Shown here: piece after piece, positions 1 to 6,102 of the stretch
Numbering within the stretch: position 1 is the stretch's first letter
Layout: every line of letters begins with the position of its first letter
NCBI GenBank assembly: GCA_001776335.1
Contig: MFAZ01000007.1
Location: 1,708 to 14,646 of the forward strand
DNA from: Candidatus Curtissbacteria bacterium RIFCSPHIGHO2_01_FULL_41_11
GTDB lineage: Bacteria; Patescibacteriota; Microgenomatia; Curtissbacterales; GWA2-41-24
DNA: 12,939 bases
Reading direction: 5' to 3'
Translations under genes and position numbers: made by a program
The notes under the pieces: generated by a model
What the model saw: the letters and a program-made list of their open reading frames with translations, nothing else
The model's database searches: none
What the model was told of the DNA's origin: nothing

Positions 1-1295
1 GTGACTTGGGCGGAAATGATCGTATCCTGGGAGATGGCTCCCGACGGGATGGTGAGAGTATCTCCGTTGAAAGTGGTTAGCGTTCCACCGCTAGTGCCGA
101 TAATTTTGGCAGCCAGAGGAATGGCATCATAGTATGTTTCGTATTTGCCGGTTGAACTTGCTTCACCCCAGGCAACATGGACATTGTCCCATTTGTCCAT
201 AGTGGCAACCGGGAAATCCGGACTTGCTTGTTGAATGTCATTAGCTCTGGAGATTTCCCAGCTTTGAGATGAGGCATTAAATTTCCTGAAACCCAATTTG
301 CGCGGGTCTGTGGTTTTGTCTATCCAGCCTACCAAAACATCATCGAGGCTGCTTCTCAGGACAGCAACAGAGGGTACGCCCTCAACTGTTTGTTGGGCAA
401 CCTGGCTTACCGTAAACGGAGATGACCATGAAGAACCTGTCCATTTTGAGTACATGATGCGGAAGTCGGATGAGTCTGTTATCCTTTCTTCCCAAACAAC
501 ATGAGCATTATTATTGTTGCCTATGGCAATTCTTGGCTGTGGTTCTTGGGCGGCGGCGACAATGCCAGAGATTGAAACCTGGCTAGTGAAAGTTGAGCCA
601 TTCCACATTCTATGTAAAATTTCGAATTGACCCAGAAGGTCTGATTTCCAGACAACATGGACATTGCCGGCTGAATCTGCGCCAATTGCAGGGTACTGAT
701 GAAACGTGCCACTTTGGGTGATATCGATCGGAGTTTCCCAAGAGGCGCCGTTGTAGCGGGTATAGTAGGTGTAGCGTTTGTTGCCGACGGTTCCAGCTGG
801 GATATTAGTGTAGGCAACATGAGGATTGCCGGAGGAATCCAGGGCAATTTCACTGTCCCAGGCAACATCCGAAGGGTTGGAGCCGGAAATGGCAACCGGA
901 GAAGACCATGTACTACCGTTGTAGGTAGAATGATAGACTTGCCAGGCTCCGGAGGGGTTGGCATCGGAGTCCCATGTGAGATGAAGGGTATTGTTGGCGC
1001 CGGGTGTAATAGAAGGAAGTTCGCTGTAAGCGCCTGAGGCAATTGTTGTGGGAGTTGACCAGACCTGGCCGTTCCAGAATCTATGGATAAGGTTGGTAGT
1101 GCCATTTCCCAGATCTTCTACCCAGACAGTATGGACTTTGCCATCCGAGTCCGTAGTTATTGCAGGCTGGATCTGCTCGTTTGTGGTCGTGCTGATTTTT
1201 TCCGGGGAATTTAGAGCCTGGGCATTTTGCGGCGTAAACGGTAGAAGCGTATACAAGAAAAGCGAAACTATTAAACTTAGAACTTTCTTGCTCAC
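1..1295 (-). CDS. Secreted seven-bladed beta-propeller protein, 3' end cut off by window
   Basis: The minus strand reads open from a GTG at 1295 to the window edge (431 residues, partial). Residues 1-27 form a signal peptide (KK, then a hydrophobic stretch, likely cut after NAQA). Seven repeats of a G-N-V-H-V-x-W type motif follow at about residues 52, 103, 156, 210, 262, 318 and 370, each preceded by a W-N-G-x-x-W-S-x-P type strand. A period of 51-54 residues fits a seven-bladed propeller related to BNR/sialidase-like repeats; no catalytic residues are evident. From residue 400 a new module begins (GG.L.T..GDTLTIPSGA), resembling the start of a ZU5-like domain. Probably a cell-surface binding or adhesion protein. 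The start is supported by a promoter whose -10 box ends 6 bases before the GTG. Shorter frames inside this region on either strand are shadows. Confidence 0.85.
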   Translation of the reverse strand, partial: MSKKVLSLIVSLFLYTLLPFTPQNAQALNSPEKISTTTNEQIQPAITTDSDGKVHTVWVEDLGNGTTNLIHRFWNGQVWSTPTTIASGAYSELPSITPGANNTLHLTWDSDANPSGAWQVYHSTYNGSTWSSPVAISGSNPSDVAWDSEIALDSSGNPHVAYTNIPAGTVGNKRYTYYTRYNGASWETPIDITQSGTFHQYPAIGADSAGNVHVVWKSDLLGQFEILHRMWNGSTFTSQVSISGIVAAAQEPQPRIAIGNNNNAHVVWEERITDSSDFRIMYSKWTGSSWSSPFTVSQVAQQTVEGVPSVAVLRSSLDDVLVGWIDKTTDPRKLGFRKFNASSQSWEISRANDIQQASPDFPVATMDKWDNVHVAWGEASSTGKYETYYDAIPLAAKIIGTSGGTLTTFNGDTLTIPSGAISQDTIISAQV

Positions 1296-1301
1296 AATAG
1301 A

Positions 1302-1331
1302 ATTAAAAACCTGATTAGGGTCTGGTGTCAA
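1302..1331 (-). promoter_or_regulatory. Promoter of the beta-propeller gene, probably leaderless
   Basis: On the minus strand TTGACA (1331-1326) is followed after 18 bases by TTTAAT (1307-1302). The predicted transcription start falls on or next to the GTG start codon at 1295, so the mRNA would have no leader. No Shine-Dalgarno sequence is visible. Confidence 0.55.
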
Positions 1332-1482
1332 TAATACTAGATAATTTTAGTCTAAATGGTTATTCAAGACCCATAATTTTTTGGTAACCACAAGGCCTGG
1401 AAAAATCTTCCAAGCCTATAGCCCAATTTGAACCTAAATTGAGCGCCCAAGTGATTTTAAAAAACAGAGCCACACAGCCTTA
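1332..1482. other. Intergenic spacer with two small inverted repeats
   Basis: No gene is seen here. There are two small hairpins: 1393-1417 (arms AGGC-TGGAA and TTCCA-GCCT with one mismatch) and 1424-1441 (CAATTT / AAATTG, 6-base loop). Neither has a clear following T-tract, so neither is a convincing intrinsic terminator. Confidence 0.3.
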
Positions 1483-1560
1483 CTATCTTGAGACGGTAAT
1501 TACACCTGTTACTTGAGGTTGAAGGTGGTCATGGAAGCGCCAGGAGCTGACTTTGCCTAT
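1483..1560 (-). pseudogene. Relic C-terminus of a second cupredoxin-like protein
   Basis: Read on the minus strand, this piece encodes KVSSWRFHDHLQPQ followed by VTGVITVSR and a TAG stop at 1483-1485. It aligns with the end of the intact cupredoxin at 2268-2627 (KAGIWKFHDHLNPE, ITGTITVH). Only about the last 23-25 codons remain; the 5' part is missing exactly where the left repeat of the transposase element begins (1563-1564). Identity at DNA level is clearly below that at protein level, so it is an old paralogue rather than a fresh duplication. The likely history is insertion of the element with loss of the rest of the gene; that order of events is inference. Confidence 0.7.
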
Positions 1561-1587
1561 TGACGATCCCGTTTCGTGATATATGAT
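1560..1587 (+). promoter_or_regulatory. Promoter of the transposase, spanning the left REP copy
   Basis: TTGACG (1560-1565) and TATGAT (1582-1587) are separated by 16 bases, giving a start near 1594 and a leader of about 15 bases before the ATG at 1609. The first two bases of the -35 lie outside the repeat, and the REP copy (1564-1580) fills the spacer. A second possible -10 is TATAAA at 1591-1596. Confidence 0.35.
1564..1580 (+). repeat. Left REP-like repeat of the transposase element
   Basis: CGATCCCGTTTCGTGAT is present here and as its exact reverse complement at 2243-2259, forming 17-base inverted repeats around the transposase gene. This left copy has only a short perfect stem (ACGA / TCGT around a 7-base loop), unlike the right copy. 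Confidence 0.75.
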
Positions 1588-1608
1588 AAATATAAATCCG
1601 ACGACTTT

Positions 1609-2262
1609 ATGAGAAAGACCCCGATTATTACTGATCATGTTTATCACGTCTTTAATAGGGGAGTGAACAGAGGTGATATTTTTTTCGCACAGGGTGATTA
1701 CAGGAATTTCTTACAAGGTGCGGTTCACTACAAAAATAGCAATAATAAGTTTAGCTATATTAAACGAAATCCGTTGGTCAATCACGATCCCGTTTCGTTA
1801 CAGCCCCCGAAAGTTGAAATTTTGGCATATTGTCTGATGCCAAACCACGTCCACTTTTTAATCAAACAGCTAGTTGACGGTGGGATTACCTCATTTATGC
1901 GACGTATCTCCAATAGTCACTCTCATTACCTTAATATTAAACATGGCAGATCTGGGCCTGTATTTGAAAGTCGGTTTAAAGTCATTTTGGTTGAGACAGA
2001 TGAGCAGCTTATGCATCTTTCAAGATATATTCATCTTAATCCTTTAGTTTCTAATTTAACTTCAGATCTTGACAAGTATGGCTGGTCTTCATATTCGAGC
2101 TATACGACTAGTGCTCGCGATTTTCTGTGCGAACCTCAACAAGTACTTAGCTATTTTAAGTCAAAAGAGGAGTACAAGAATTTTGTTTCAGATCAAGCAG
2201 ATTACGGCCGGGAGTTGGAAAAAATTAAGCATTTTACGCATGATCACGAAACGGGATCGTGA
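1609..2262 (+). CDS. REP-associated tyrosine transposase (IS200-like, Y1 HUH family)
   Basis: The protein (217 residues from the ATG) carries the hallmarks of the REP-associated tyrosine transposase group, single-strand DNA nucleases with an HUH site. The N-terminal YHVFNRGVNRGDIF is at residues 12-25, AYCLMPNHVHFLIK (the H-x-H metal site, H80 and H82) at 73-86, GPVFESRFK at 116-124, and SRYIHLNPL with the candidate catalytic tyrosine Y140 at 138-146. The length is normal, so the enzyme looks intact. A GTG at 1576 would add 11 residues but lies inside the left repeat; the ATG matches where relatives usually start. Two oddities: a copy of the flanking REP core sits inside the gene at 1785-1798, encoding HDPVS, and the last seven codons plus stop are built from the right palindrome. 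It lies between a relic and an intact cupredoxin gene. Confidence 0.9.
   Translation: MRKTPIITDHVYHVFNRGVNRGDIFFAQGDYRNFLQGAVHYKNSNNKFSYIKRNPLVNHDPVSLQPPKVEILAYCLMPNHVHFLIKQLVDGGITSFMRRISNSHSHYLNIKHGRSGPVFESRFKVILVETDEQLMHLSRYIHLNPLVSNLTSDLDKYGWSSYSSYTTSARDFLCEPQQVLSYFKSKEEYKNFVSDQADYGRELEKIKHFTHDHETGS
1785..1798 (+). repeat. Internal copy of the REP core inside the transposase gene
   Basis: The 14 bases CGATCCCGTTTCGT are identical to the core of the left repeat and in the same orientation. They encode HDPVS in a stretch upstream of the conserved catalytic block. A nearby AACGAAA (1763-1769) can pair with TTTCGTT (1793-1799). Confidence 0.7.
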
Positions 2263-2263
2263 T
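2243..2263. repeat. Right REP palindrome, overlapping the transposase stop codon
   Basis: ATCACGA (2243-2249) and TCGTGAT (2257-2263) form a perfect 7-bp stem around AACGGGA. The transposase stop TGA (2260-2262) lies in the right arm, and the stop codon of the converging cupredoxin gene is only 4 bases further (2268-2270). It is probably the recognition palindrome of the transposase and might also act as a bidirectional terminator, although there is no T-tract. Confidence 0.75.
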
Positions 2264-2267
2264 GAGG

Positions 2268-2627
2268 CTAGTGGACGGTTATGGTGCCGGTGATTTCGGG
2301 GTTCAGGTGATCGTGGAATTTCCAGATCCCCGCTTTTGTGAATGTAAAGCTCCATGATTTCCCCGGACCCACGGCTTTTTTGGGGTCGAATTCAGGATAA
2401 ATGCCATGAGTCGGGTGGATGTTGGATGCAGGCCACATATCTGTATTACTTTTATTTACAAATGTAACTGTCTGACCTAGTTTGATGCTAGTGTTTTTCG
2501 GGGTATATGTGCCATTTTCAAATGTAATGACAGAAGCGGCCTCAGGTTGTTTAGGCGTGCAACCAGTAACTGTCAGCAAGAGCGCAAATAGGGCCGAAAT
2601 TAAAATTATGGCTTTTACCATTCGCAT
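2268..2627 (-). CDS. Cupredoxin-like lipoprotein, His-rich variant
   Basis: A 119-residue exported protein. Residues 4-23 form a lipoprotein signal ending in the lipobox T-V-T-G-C (C23), so it should be membrane-anchored on the outer face. Residues 33-118 have the strand pattern of a small cupredoxin (ITFENGTYTP, LGQTVTFVNKS, HPTHG, WSFTFTKAGIWKFHDHL, TGTITV). The Cys and Met ligands of a blue copper site are not present: the usual C..H..M segment reads FHDHLNPEI. Four histidines (H71, H74, H105, H107) could form another metal site, which is inference. The start ATG overlaps the upstream gene's last codons by 13 bases, so the two are co-transcribed and probably translationally coupled. An ATG two codons later is an alternative start. 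Confidence 0.85.
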   Translation of the reverse strand: MRMVKAIILISALFALLLTVTGCTPKQPEAASVITFENGTYTPKNTSIKLGQTVTFVNKSNTDMWPASNIHPTHGIYPEFDPKKAVGPGKSWSFTFTKAGIWKFHDHLNPEITGTITVH

Positions 2628-3733
2628 AACTGGCGGTACTTGGGCTCAAAAGAATTGCATATTGAGTATATTTTAGGGTCGCTTTCGAATAGCCCCGGCA
2701 ACCTGCTTGCAAGATTACTGTAACAGGCGTTTTTAACATCGTCTTTTGTGACCATTTTGCAAAGTTCTGTTGCCTGGTTTTGCAGGTTCGGACCCCAAAA
2801 ATCGATAATTACGTTTTGGGCCCCTCGTATGCATTCGTTCAGATATGTATCCGCAACAAGGCTGCATTTTTCTATAATTCCTGACGGGTTGCGAAGCACT
2901 GTGCCTGCCGCGTCCCTGCCATAACTTCTGAAGCATGTGCTAATTAAACTTTTCGGTGCGTTTTGGCACTCGGCTGCAACTTTTTCAAAAGAGTACTTTG
3001 AGAGGGTTAGCATCCAACTGGTCTGCATCTGGTAACACTGGACAAGGATATCTTCCTGGTCAAAAATGCTGCAGGGGAAGTGGGGGTCGTCTTGTTTTAC
3101 CCAATTTGTGGTGTGGTCCCCGGTGCCCGCTCCCAAACCCTGGGCAGTGAGAATGTTTTCCATGAACATGCCGCCAAAACAAGAATTCTGGGCAAAACTG
3201 CCGTTTAATTTTTTGCATTCGTCTACCGTCTGCTGTAGGTCGTAGTCCAAATAGGCAAGAACGCCGTGGCCGACGCCGTGGAGGCATTCGAATTGACCGA
3301 AAGAAGTGTCGAAATCTTTACAAATTTTGTCTATATTTGAAGCCAGGTTTTCGGTACCTTGCTCGTTTAGGAAGGTTTCCATAGCTCCATGGTAGGCACC
3401 CGAATGGCAGCTGGCATCGCTTTGCCGGAAGGCCTCGGCTTTGAAAATATGATAGCCGATTCTGCCGATTTTGTGCGCTTGCTGGTGGCAGTCGAAGTTG
3501 CTGCCGCCGGCGCTTTCTGCAAGTAGTATTTCCATGGTTTTTCGGATGCCGAGCTGTTGCAGTGCCGCAGTTAGTTTTTTGTCATCGCCTGTGATTTGAG
3601 AAATTTTCAAATTCGAAGTGTCAGGCGGAGCATAAGCCTTTTTTTGGTCTAAAAGAAAAAAGTCGGTAAGGAGCAGAAAGGCGGTGCCAAGCAAAAGAAA
3701 CAACAAAAACCCCGCCTTTTCTTTTTTGGGCAT
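2615..3733 (-). CDS. Anchored Cys/His-rich repeat protein, probably a disulfide-stapled helical solenoid
   Basis: A 372-residue protein of no family I can name with confidence. Residues 7-28 form a membrane anchor, and the rest should be outside. The first half holds Cys-His motifs: CHQQAH (C82, H83, H87), CHSGAYHG (C109, H110, H115) and CLHGVGHG (C150, H152, H156). Cysteines then recur in pairs 11-12 residues apart: 138/150, 173/185, 221/233, 256/267, 290/301, 325/337 and 359/370. Successive pairs are mostly 34-35 residues apart. This suggests two-helix repeats each closed by a disulfide, as in Sel1/Hcp-like proteins; that comparison is inference. No CxxCH haem motif is present. The ATG at 3733 is chosen because the anchor follows directly and a -10 box ends 7 bases upstream; a TTG at 3802 would add 23 polar residues. 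It overlaps the cupredoxin gene. Confidence 0.75.
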   Translation of the reverse strand: MPKKEKAGFLLFLLLGTAFLLLTDFFLLDQKKAYAPPDTSNLKISQITGDDKKLTAALQQLGIRKTMEILLAESAGGSNFDCHQQAHKIGRIGYHIFKAEAFRQSDASCHSGAYHGAMETFLNEQGTENLASNIDKICKDFDTSFGQFECLHGVGHGVLAYLDYDLQQTVDECKKLNGSFAQNSCFGGMFMENILTAQGLGAGTGDHTTNWVKQDDPHFPCSIFDQEDILVQCYQMQTSWMLTLSKYSFEKVAAECQNAPKSLISTCFRSYGRDAAGTVLRNPSGIIEKCSLVADTYLNECIRGAQNVIIDFWGPNLQNQATELCKMVTKDDVKNACYSNLASRLPGLFESDPKIYSICNSFEPKYRQLCEW

Positions 3734-3740
3734 TTTATTT

Positions 3741-3770
3741 AGTTTAATCCTTTGTATCTCACTTGGGCAA
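3741..3770 (-). promoter_or_regulatory. Promoter of the Cys/His-rich protein and cupredoxin unit
   Basis: On the minus strand TTGCCC (3770-3765), 18 bases, TAAACT (3746-3741), then 7 bases to the ATG at 3733. The match is moderate, but the geometry equals that of the other likely leaderless genes here. Confidence 0.4.
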
Positions 3771-3795
3771 CGGTTTATGTAGGCGACGTTATTGG

Positions 3796-3825
3796 TTGAC
3801 AAATCGTTGACGTTATACCTAAATT
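3796..3825 (+). promoter_or_regulatory. Divergent promoter for the small anchored protein
   Basis: A perfect TTGACA (3796-3801) is followed after 18 bases by TAAATT (3820-3825). The predicted start near 3832 leaves about 12 bases before the ATG at 3844. It lies back to back with the promoter of the minus-strand unit. Confidence 0.4.
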
Positions 3826-3843
3826 AGATAACGGCCCTTTTTG

Positions 3844-4362
3844 ATGAAAAAGTTCAATCTCCCTCTTTTTACTTTTTGTGTTTTGGCAATTTCTTTAATT
3901 GCAGTTATTTATCTGGGAGACGGTAAAAAGGTTCTTGATCTGCCAGGTCGCGCCCTGCTGCCGGTTAAAAAAATGGTCCCAACACCTACTGCTTCACCCC
4001 CTCCTTCGTCGGGGCAAGCCGCTTCTGCTTCGTATCCCGATTGGCCTGTCCCGCCTGATAGCAGTGACGTGACTATTACCTACATACATTATTTCTTCAC
4101 CGGAAAGATAGCTGAAATCGAAAAAACCGGGGCCGGCGGGCAGATTAGGCTTGATACCGCAAACGAGAAGATTCCACCTATAGATGTTAGCGGTCAAACA
4201 AGAATTTTTAGGATTTCCCTTCCTTATACCAATGCCAATATGAGGCCAATTACGTTTGACACTCTGCAAGTCGGGACGGTCGTGGACGTTTCTGCCGAAT
4301 ATGACATAAAGGCTAAGTCTTGGATTATAAGGGATGTTTATGTGCCGGACGACCGCAATTAG
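3844..4362 (+). CDS. Small membrane-anchored protein with a C-terminal beta domain
   Basis: A 172-residue protein. Residues 6-26 form an N-terminal anchor or signal, and residues 45-65 are a Pro/Ser/Ala-rich linker (PTPTASPPPSS). From about 75 comes a beta-rich domain: FTGKIAEIEKTG, a G-Q-I-R-L strand, ITFDTLQVGTVVDVSAEYD and WIIRDVYV. This resembles the small OB-like domains (DUF5666-like) often found in CPR surface proteins, and it shares its layout with the protein at 11878-12408. No catalytic residues are visible and the function is unknown. The ATG is preceded directly by TTG, an alternative start adding one residue. No Shine-Dalgarno sequence is seen. It starts divergently from the Cys/His-rich protein. 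Confidence 0.7.
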   Translation: MKKFNLPLFTFCVLAISLIAVIYLGDGKKVLDLPGRALLPVKKMVPTPTASPPPSSGQAASASYPDWPVPPDSSDVTITYIHYFFTGKIAEIEKTGAGGQIRLDTANEKIPPIDVSGQTRIFRISLPYTNANMRPITFDTLQVGTVVDVSAEYDIKAKSWIIRDVYVPDDRN

Positions 4363-4567
4363 TGATTAGTGAATAGTGATTAGTGAATAGTGAATAGTGG
4401 ATAAAGAAGGATGACTGCTCCATCAAGTATAAAGTATAAGCAGAGCTTTTCTTCGAATAAGCGTAGCTTTTCTACGAATAAGCAAAGCTTGCGGTTCTCG
4501 TCCTTCGATAAGCTCAGGACTGCGGGCCTAAGTGAATAGTGATTAGTGAATAGTGGATCAAAGAAGG
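4363..4567. repeat. Repeat-rich spacer with a duplicated gene-start segment
   Basis: Three layers of repeats are seen. First, short TAGTGA(A/T) units at 4361-4400 and 4531-4555. Second, a segment of about 34 bases containing GAAGGATGACTGCTCCA, present at 4389-4422 and again at 4545-4579, where it forms the start of the next gene; the two copies differ by one inserted C. Third, a 21-base tandem unit at 4438-4458 and 4459-4479 with a partial third copy to about 4490. The first ATG copy (4411) opens a 42-codon frame ending at 4539, which looks like repeat translation rather than a gene. Confidence 0.8.
4500..4520. repeat. Dispersed REP-like element (CCTTCGATAAGCTCAGG type)
   Basis: GTCCT (4500-4504) and AGGAC (4516-4520) flank TCGATAAGCTC. 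This matches the widely distributed bacterial repeat usually seen as CCTTCGACAAGCTCAGG, whose minus-strand translation gives the familiar LSLSKD string. It is non-coding. Confidence 0.55.
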
Positions 4568-6037
4568 ATGACTGCTCCAAAATTAAAATTTAAGTTTCGC
4601 ATAAAATTCAAGAAGGTTATTGATAGGTTTCTTACCGTTGTCTTCTACGGCTCAATTGGCTTTGCGGCATCTCTTTTTCTTTTTCTGGTTCTTTACTGGG
4701 TTTTAAGGCTTGATTCAAGTATTACAGCTTTAATTGACGAAACTTCACCCGAACCTTTTTATTTCCTCACATATGTCGGCCTGACAATTGCGACAATTAT
4801 TCTGTTTGGGGTCAATGCGTCTTTATTTATATATAGAGTAAGAAGATACGGTTTGCCGAAGTTTCGAAACCAAACAGGAACAGGCCTCGGTTCGTTTGCA
4901 GCAGTGGCTGCCTCCGCATGTCCTGTTTGTGGCTCGACTCTGCTTTCTGTGGCAGGAATAGCAGGAGGCCTGGCCGCTTTTCCGTTTCAGGGTTTGGAGC
5001 TGAAGGCTGTTTCTTTCGGCCTGATGACTCTACCGGTATTTTTGACAGCACGGGATATCAAAAGAAAGGGTTGCGCCGGAGAAGTGTGCCCTGTGCCACG
5101 TAATGCTTCTTTTTCCAGGCGCGACAGAATGTGGCTTGCAAACATTATTTTGGCCATTGTTTTGATTTCGACGGTTTTATGGAATTCTCTTAAATACGAG
5201 CCTGTCATTGTTAATGCTTTCTATCCGCCGGCACAACTTGGGACGTCCAAGTATTCTGCTTTGCAGGCACAAATTGAGGACAAACTTTTCCCGGATGGGG
5301 GAGTCAAAACGCAAATTGCAGTGGGCGATACAGTTGTCAGAATGGTAAATCTTGGGATTATTGACCTTCCCAAGATGCGTGAGCAATATGAGGCGCGCGG
5401 CGGGATACCCCAGGAGATTATGGATTTACTGACCCGGCCTTCCACAGAACCGCTGGTTATAACTGCTCAAAATCAGCAATGGCTGGTTACAATTTTGTGG
5501 CCGCTCGGTCTTGCCAATAGGCTTGATATAAACCGGGACAGCCCGATTGCCGGCAAAAAACTTTTCAACTTTGCTTCAACCGGCGGATGGACATTGGGAA
5601 GGGAGAAAAACGGGGGAGCGTATTTCAATAAATATGATCTTGTTCCTCTTTCCGAAGAGCAGGAGCAGCGGGTCAGGGCAATTGCGGAGTCAACGTTTCG
5701 GCCTTGCTGCGGCAACTCCACTTTTTTTCAGGATTGTAACCACGGAAGTGCGGCAATGGGCATAATCGCACTTGGAGTTTCGCAGGGACTAACAGACGAA
5801 GATATCTTTCGAAACGTGTTGTATTTTAACTCTTTCTGGTTTTCGCAAAGCTACCTTGAGACAGCGCTTTACTTTAAAGAGATAAAAGGACAGGATTGGG
5901 AAAGTGTTGATCCGAAAATGATTTTATCTTCCGACTATTCAAGCGGGGGCGGGTGGGCCAAGAATGTGCATGCCGAAGTTGCTAAAATTCCGGAACTAGC
6001 ACCCATGAAACACGGTGGTTCCGGCTGCGGGGTCTAA
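4568..6037 (+). CDS. Multi-pass membrane protein with CPVCG and CCG..C.H motifs, possible redox or metal protein
   Basis: A 489-residue protein. Membrane segments lie at about residues 22-46, 66-88, 107-130 and 187-205, with a further hydrophobic stretch at 140-160. The third segment contains ACPVCGSTLLS (C118, C121), a CxxC pair in or next to the membrane, and a loop adds C169 and C174. Residues 210-489 form a large soluble domain with FRPCCGNSTFFQDCNHGS (C380, C381, C390, H392) and a conserved tail GGWAKNVHAEVAKIPELAP ending in GGSGCGV (C487). I do not know a characterised family; thiol redox or metal transfer across the membrane is inference from the cysteines. The ATG at 4568 is chosen; an in-frame GTG at 4553 would add five residues. 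AGAAGG abuts the ATG, too close for a normal Shine-Dalgarno. A relic of a second copy lies at 9252-9386. Confidence 0.75.
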   Translation: MTAPKLKFKFRIKFKKVIDRFLTVVFYGSIGFAASLFLFLVLYWVLRLDSSITALIDETSPEPFYFLTYVGLTIATIILFGVNASLFIYRVRRYGLPKFRNQTGTGLGSFAAVAASACPVCGSTLLSVAGIAGGLAAFPFQGLELKAVSFGLMTLPVFLTARDIKRKGCAGEVCPVPRNASFSRRDRMWLANIILAIVLISTVLWNSLKYEPVIVNAFYPPAQLGTSKYSALQAQIEDKLFPDGGVKTQIAVGDTVVRMVNLGIIDLPKMREQYEARGGIPQEIMDLLTRPSTEPLVITAQNQQWLVTILWPLGLANRLDINRDSPIAGKKLFNFASTGGWTLGREKNGGAYFNKYDLVPLSEEQEQRVRAIAESTFRPCCGNSTFFQDCNHGSAAMGIIALGVSQGLTDEDIFRNVLYFNSFWFSQSYLETALYFKEIKGQDWESVDPKMILSSDYSSGGGWAKNVHAEVAKIPELAPMKHGGSGCGV

Positions 6038-6038
6038 G

Positions 6039-6054
6039 TTCGCCAGCTGGCGAA
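6039..6054. repeat. Perfect 16-base palindrome TTCGCCAGCTGGCGAA
   Basis: It begins one base after the stop of the membrane protein. It can form an 8-bp GC-rich stem without loop or T-tract, so it looks more like a dispersed palindromic element than an intrinsic terminator. CCGCCAGCTGGCGG-type palindromes are, as far as I recall, common in CPR genomes. Confidence 0.6.
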
Positions 6055-6085
6055 TTGACAAAAGATGGCGGTTTACTCTGGTTTG

Positions 6086-6094
6086 TGATAGAAT
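6086..6094 (+). promoter_or_regulatory. Extended -10 promoter of hicBA
   Basis: TG-A-TAGAAT (TGn plus a 5/6 -10 box) ends 8 bases before the ATG at 6103, suggesting near-leaderless mRNA. No -35 lies at normal distance; a TTGACA at 6055-6060 is 28 bases away, too far. Confidence 0.4.
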
Positions 6095-6102
6095 TTTTTC
6101 AA

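Noticed and set aside
521..1105. Long minus-strand frame and plus-strand frames at 699-1037 and 1048-1314 over the beta-propeller region
   Set aside because: They overlap the continuous propeller frame, have no family features and show low-complexity composition typical of frame shadows.
1393..1441. Two hairpins as terminators for converging transcripts
   Set aside because: Neither is followed by a T-tract on either strand and no intact gene ends there.
4361..4490. Tandem repeats as a CRISPR array
   Set aside because: Units are short and contiguous without unique spacers, and no cas gene is nearby.
4411..4539. 42-codon frame starting with the duplicated ATG
   Set aside because: It consists of translated tandem repeats (SFSSNKRSFSTNKQS) and a REP element and has no protein-like features.
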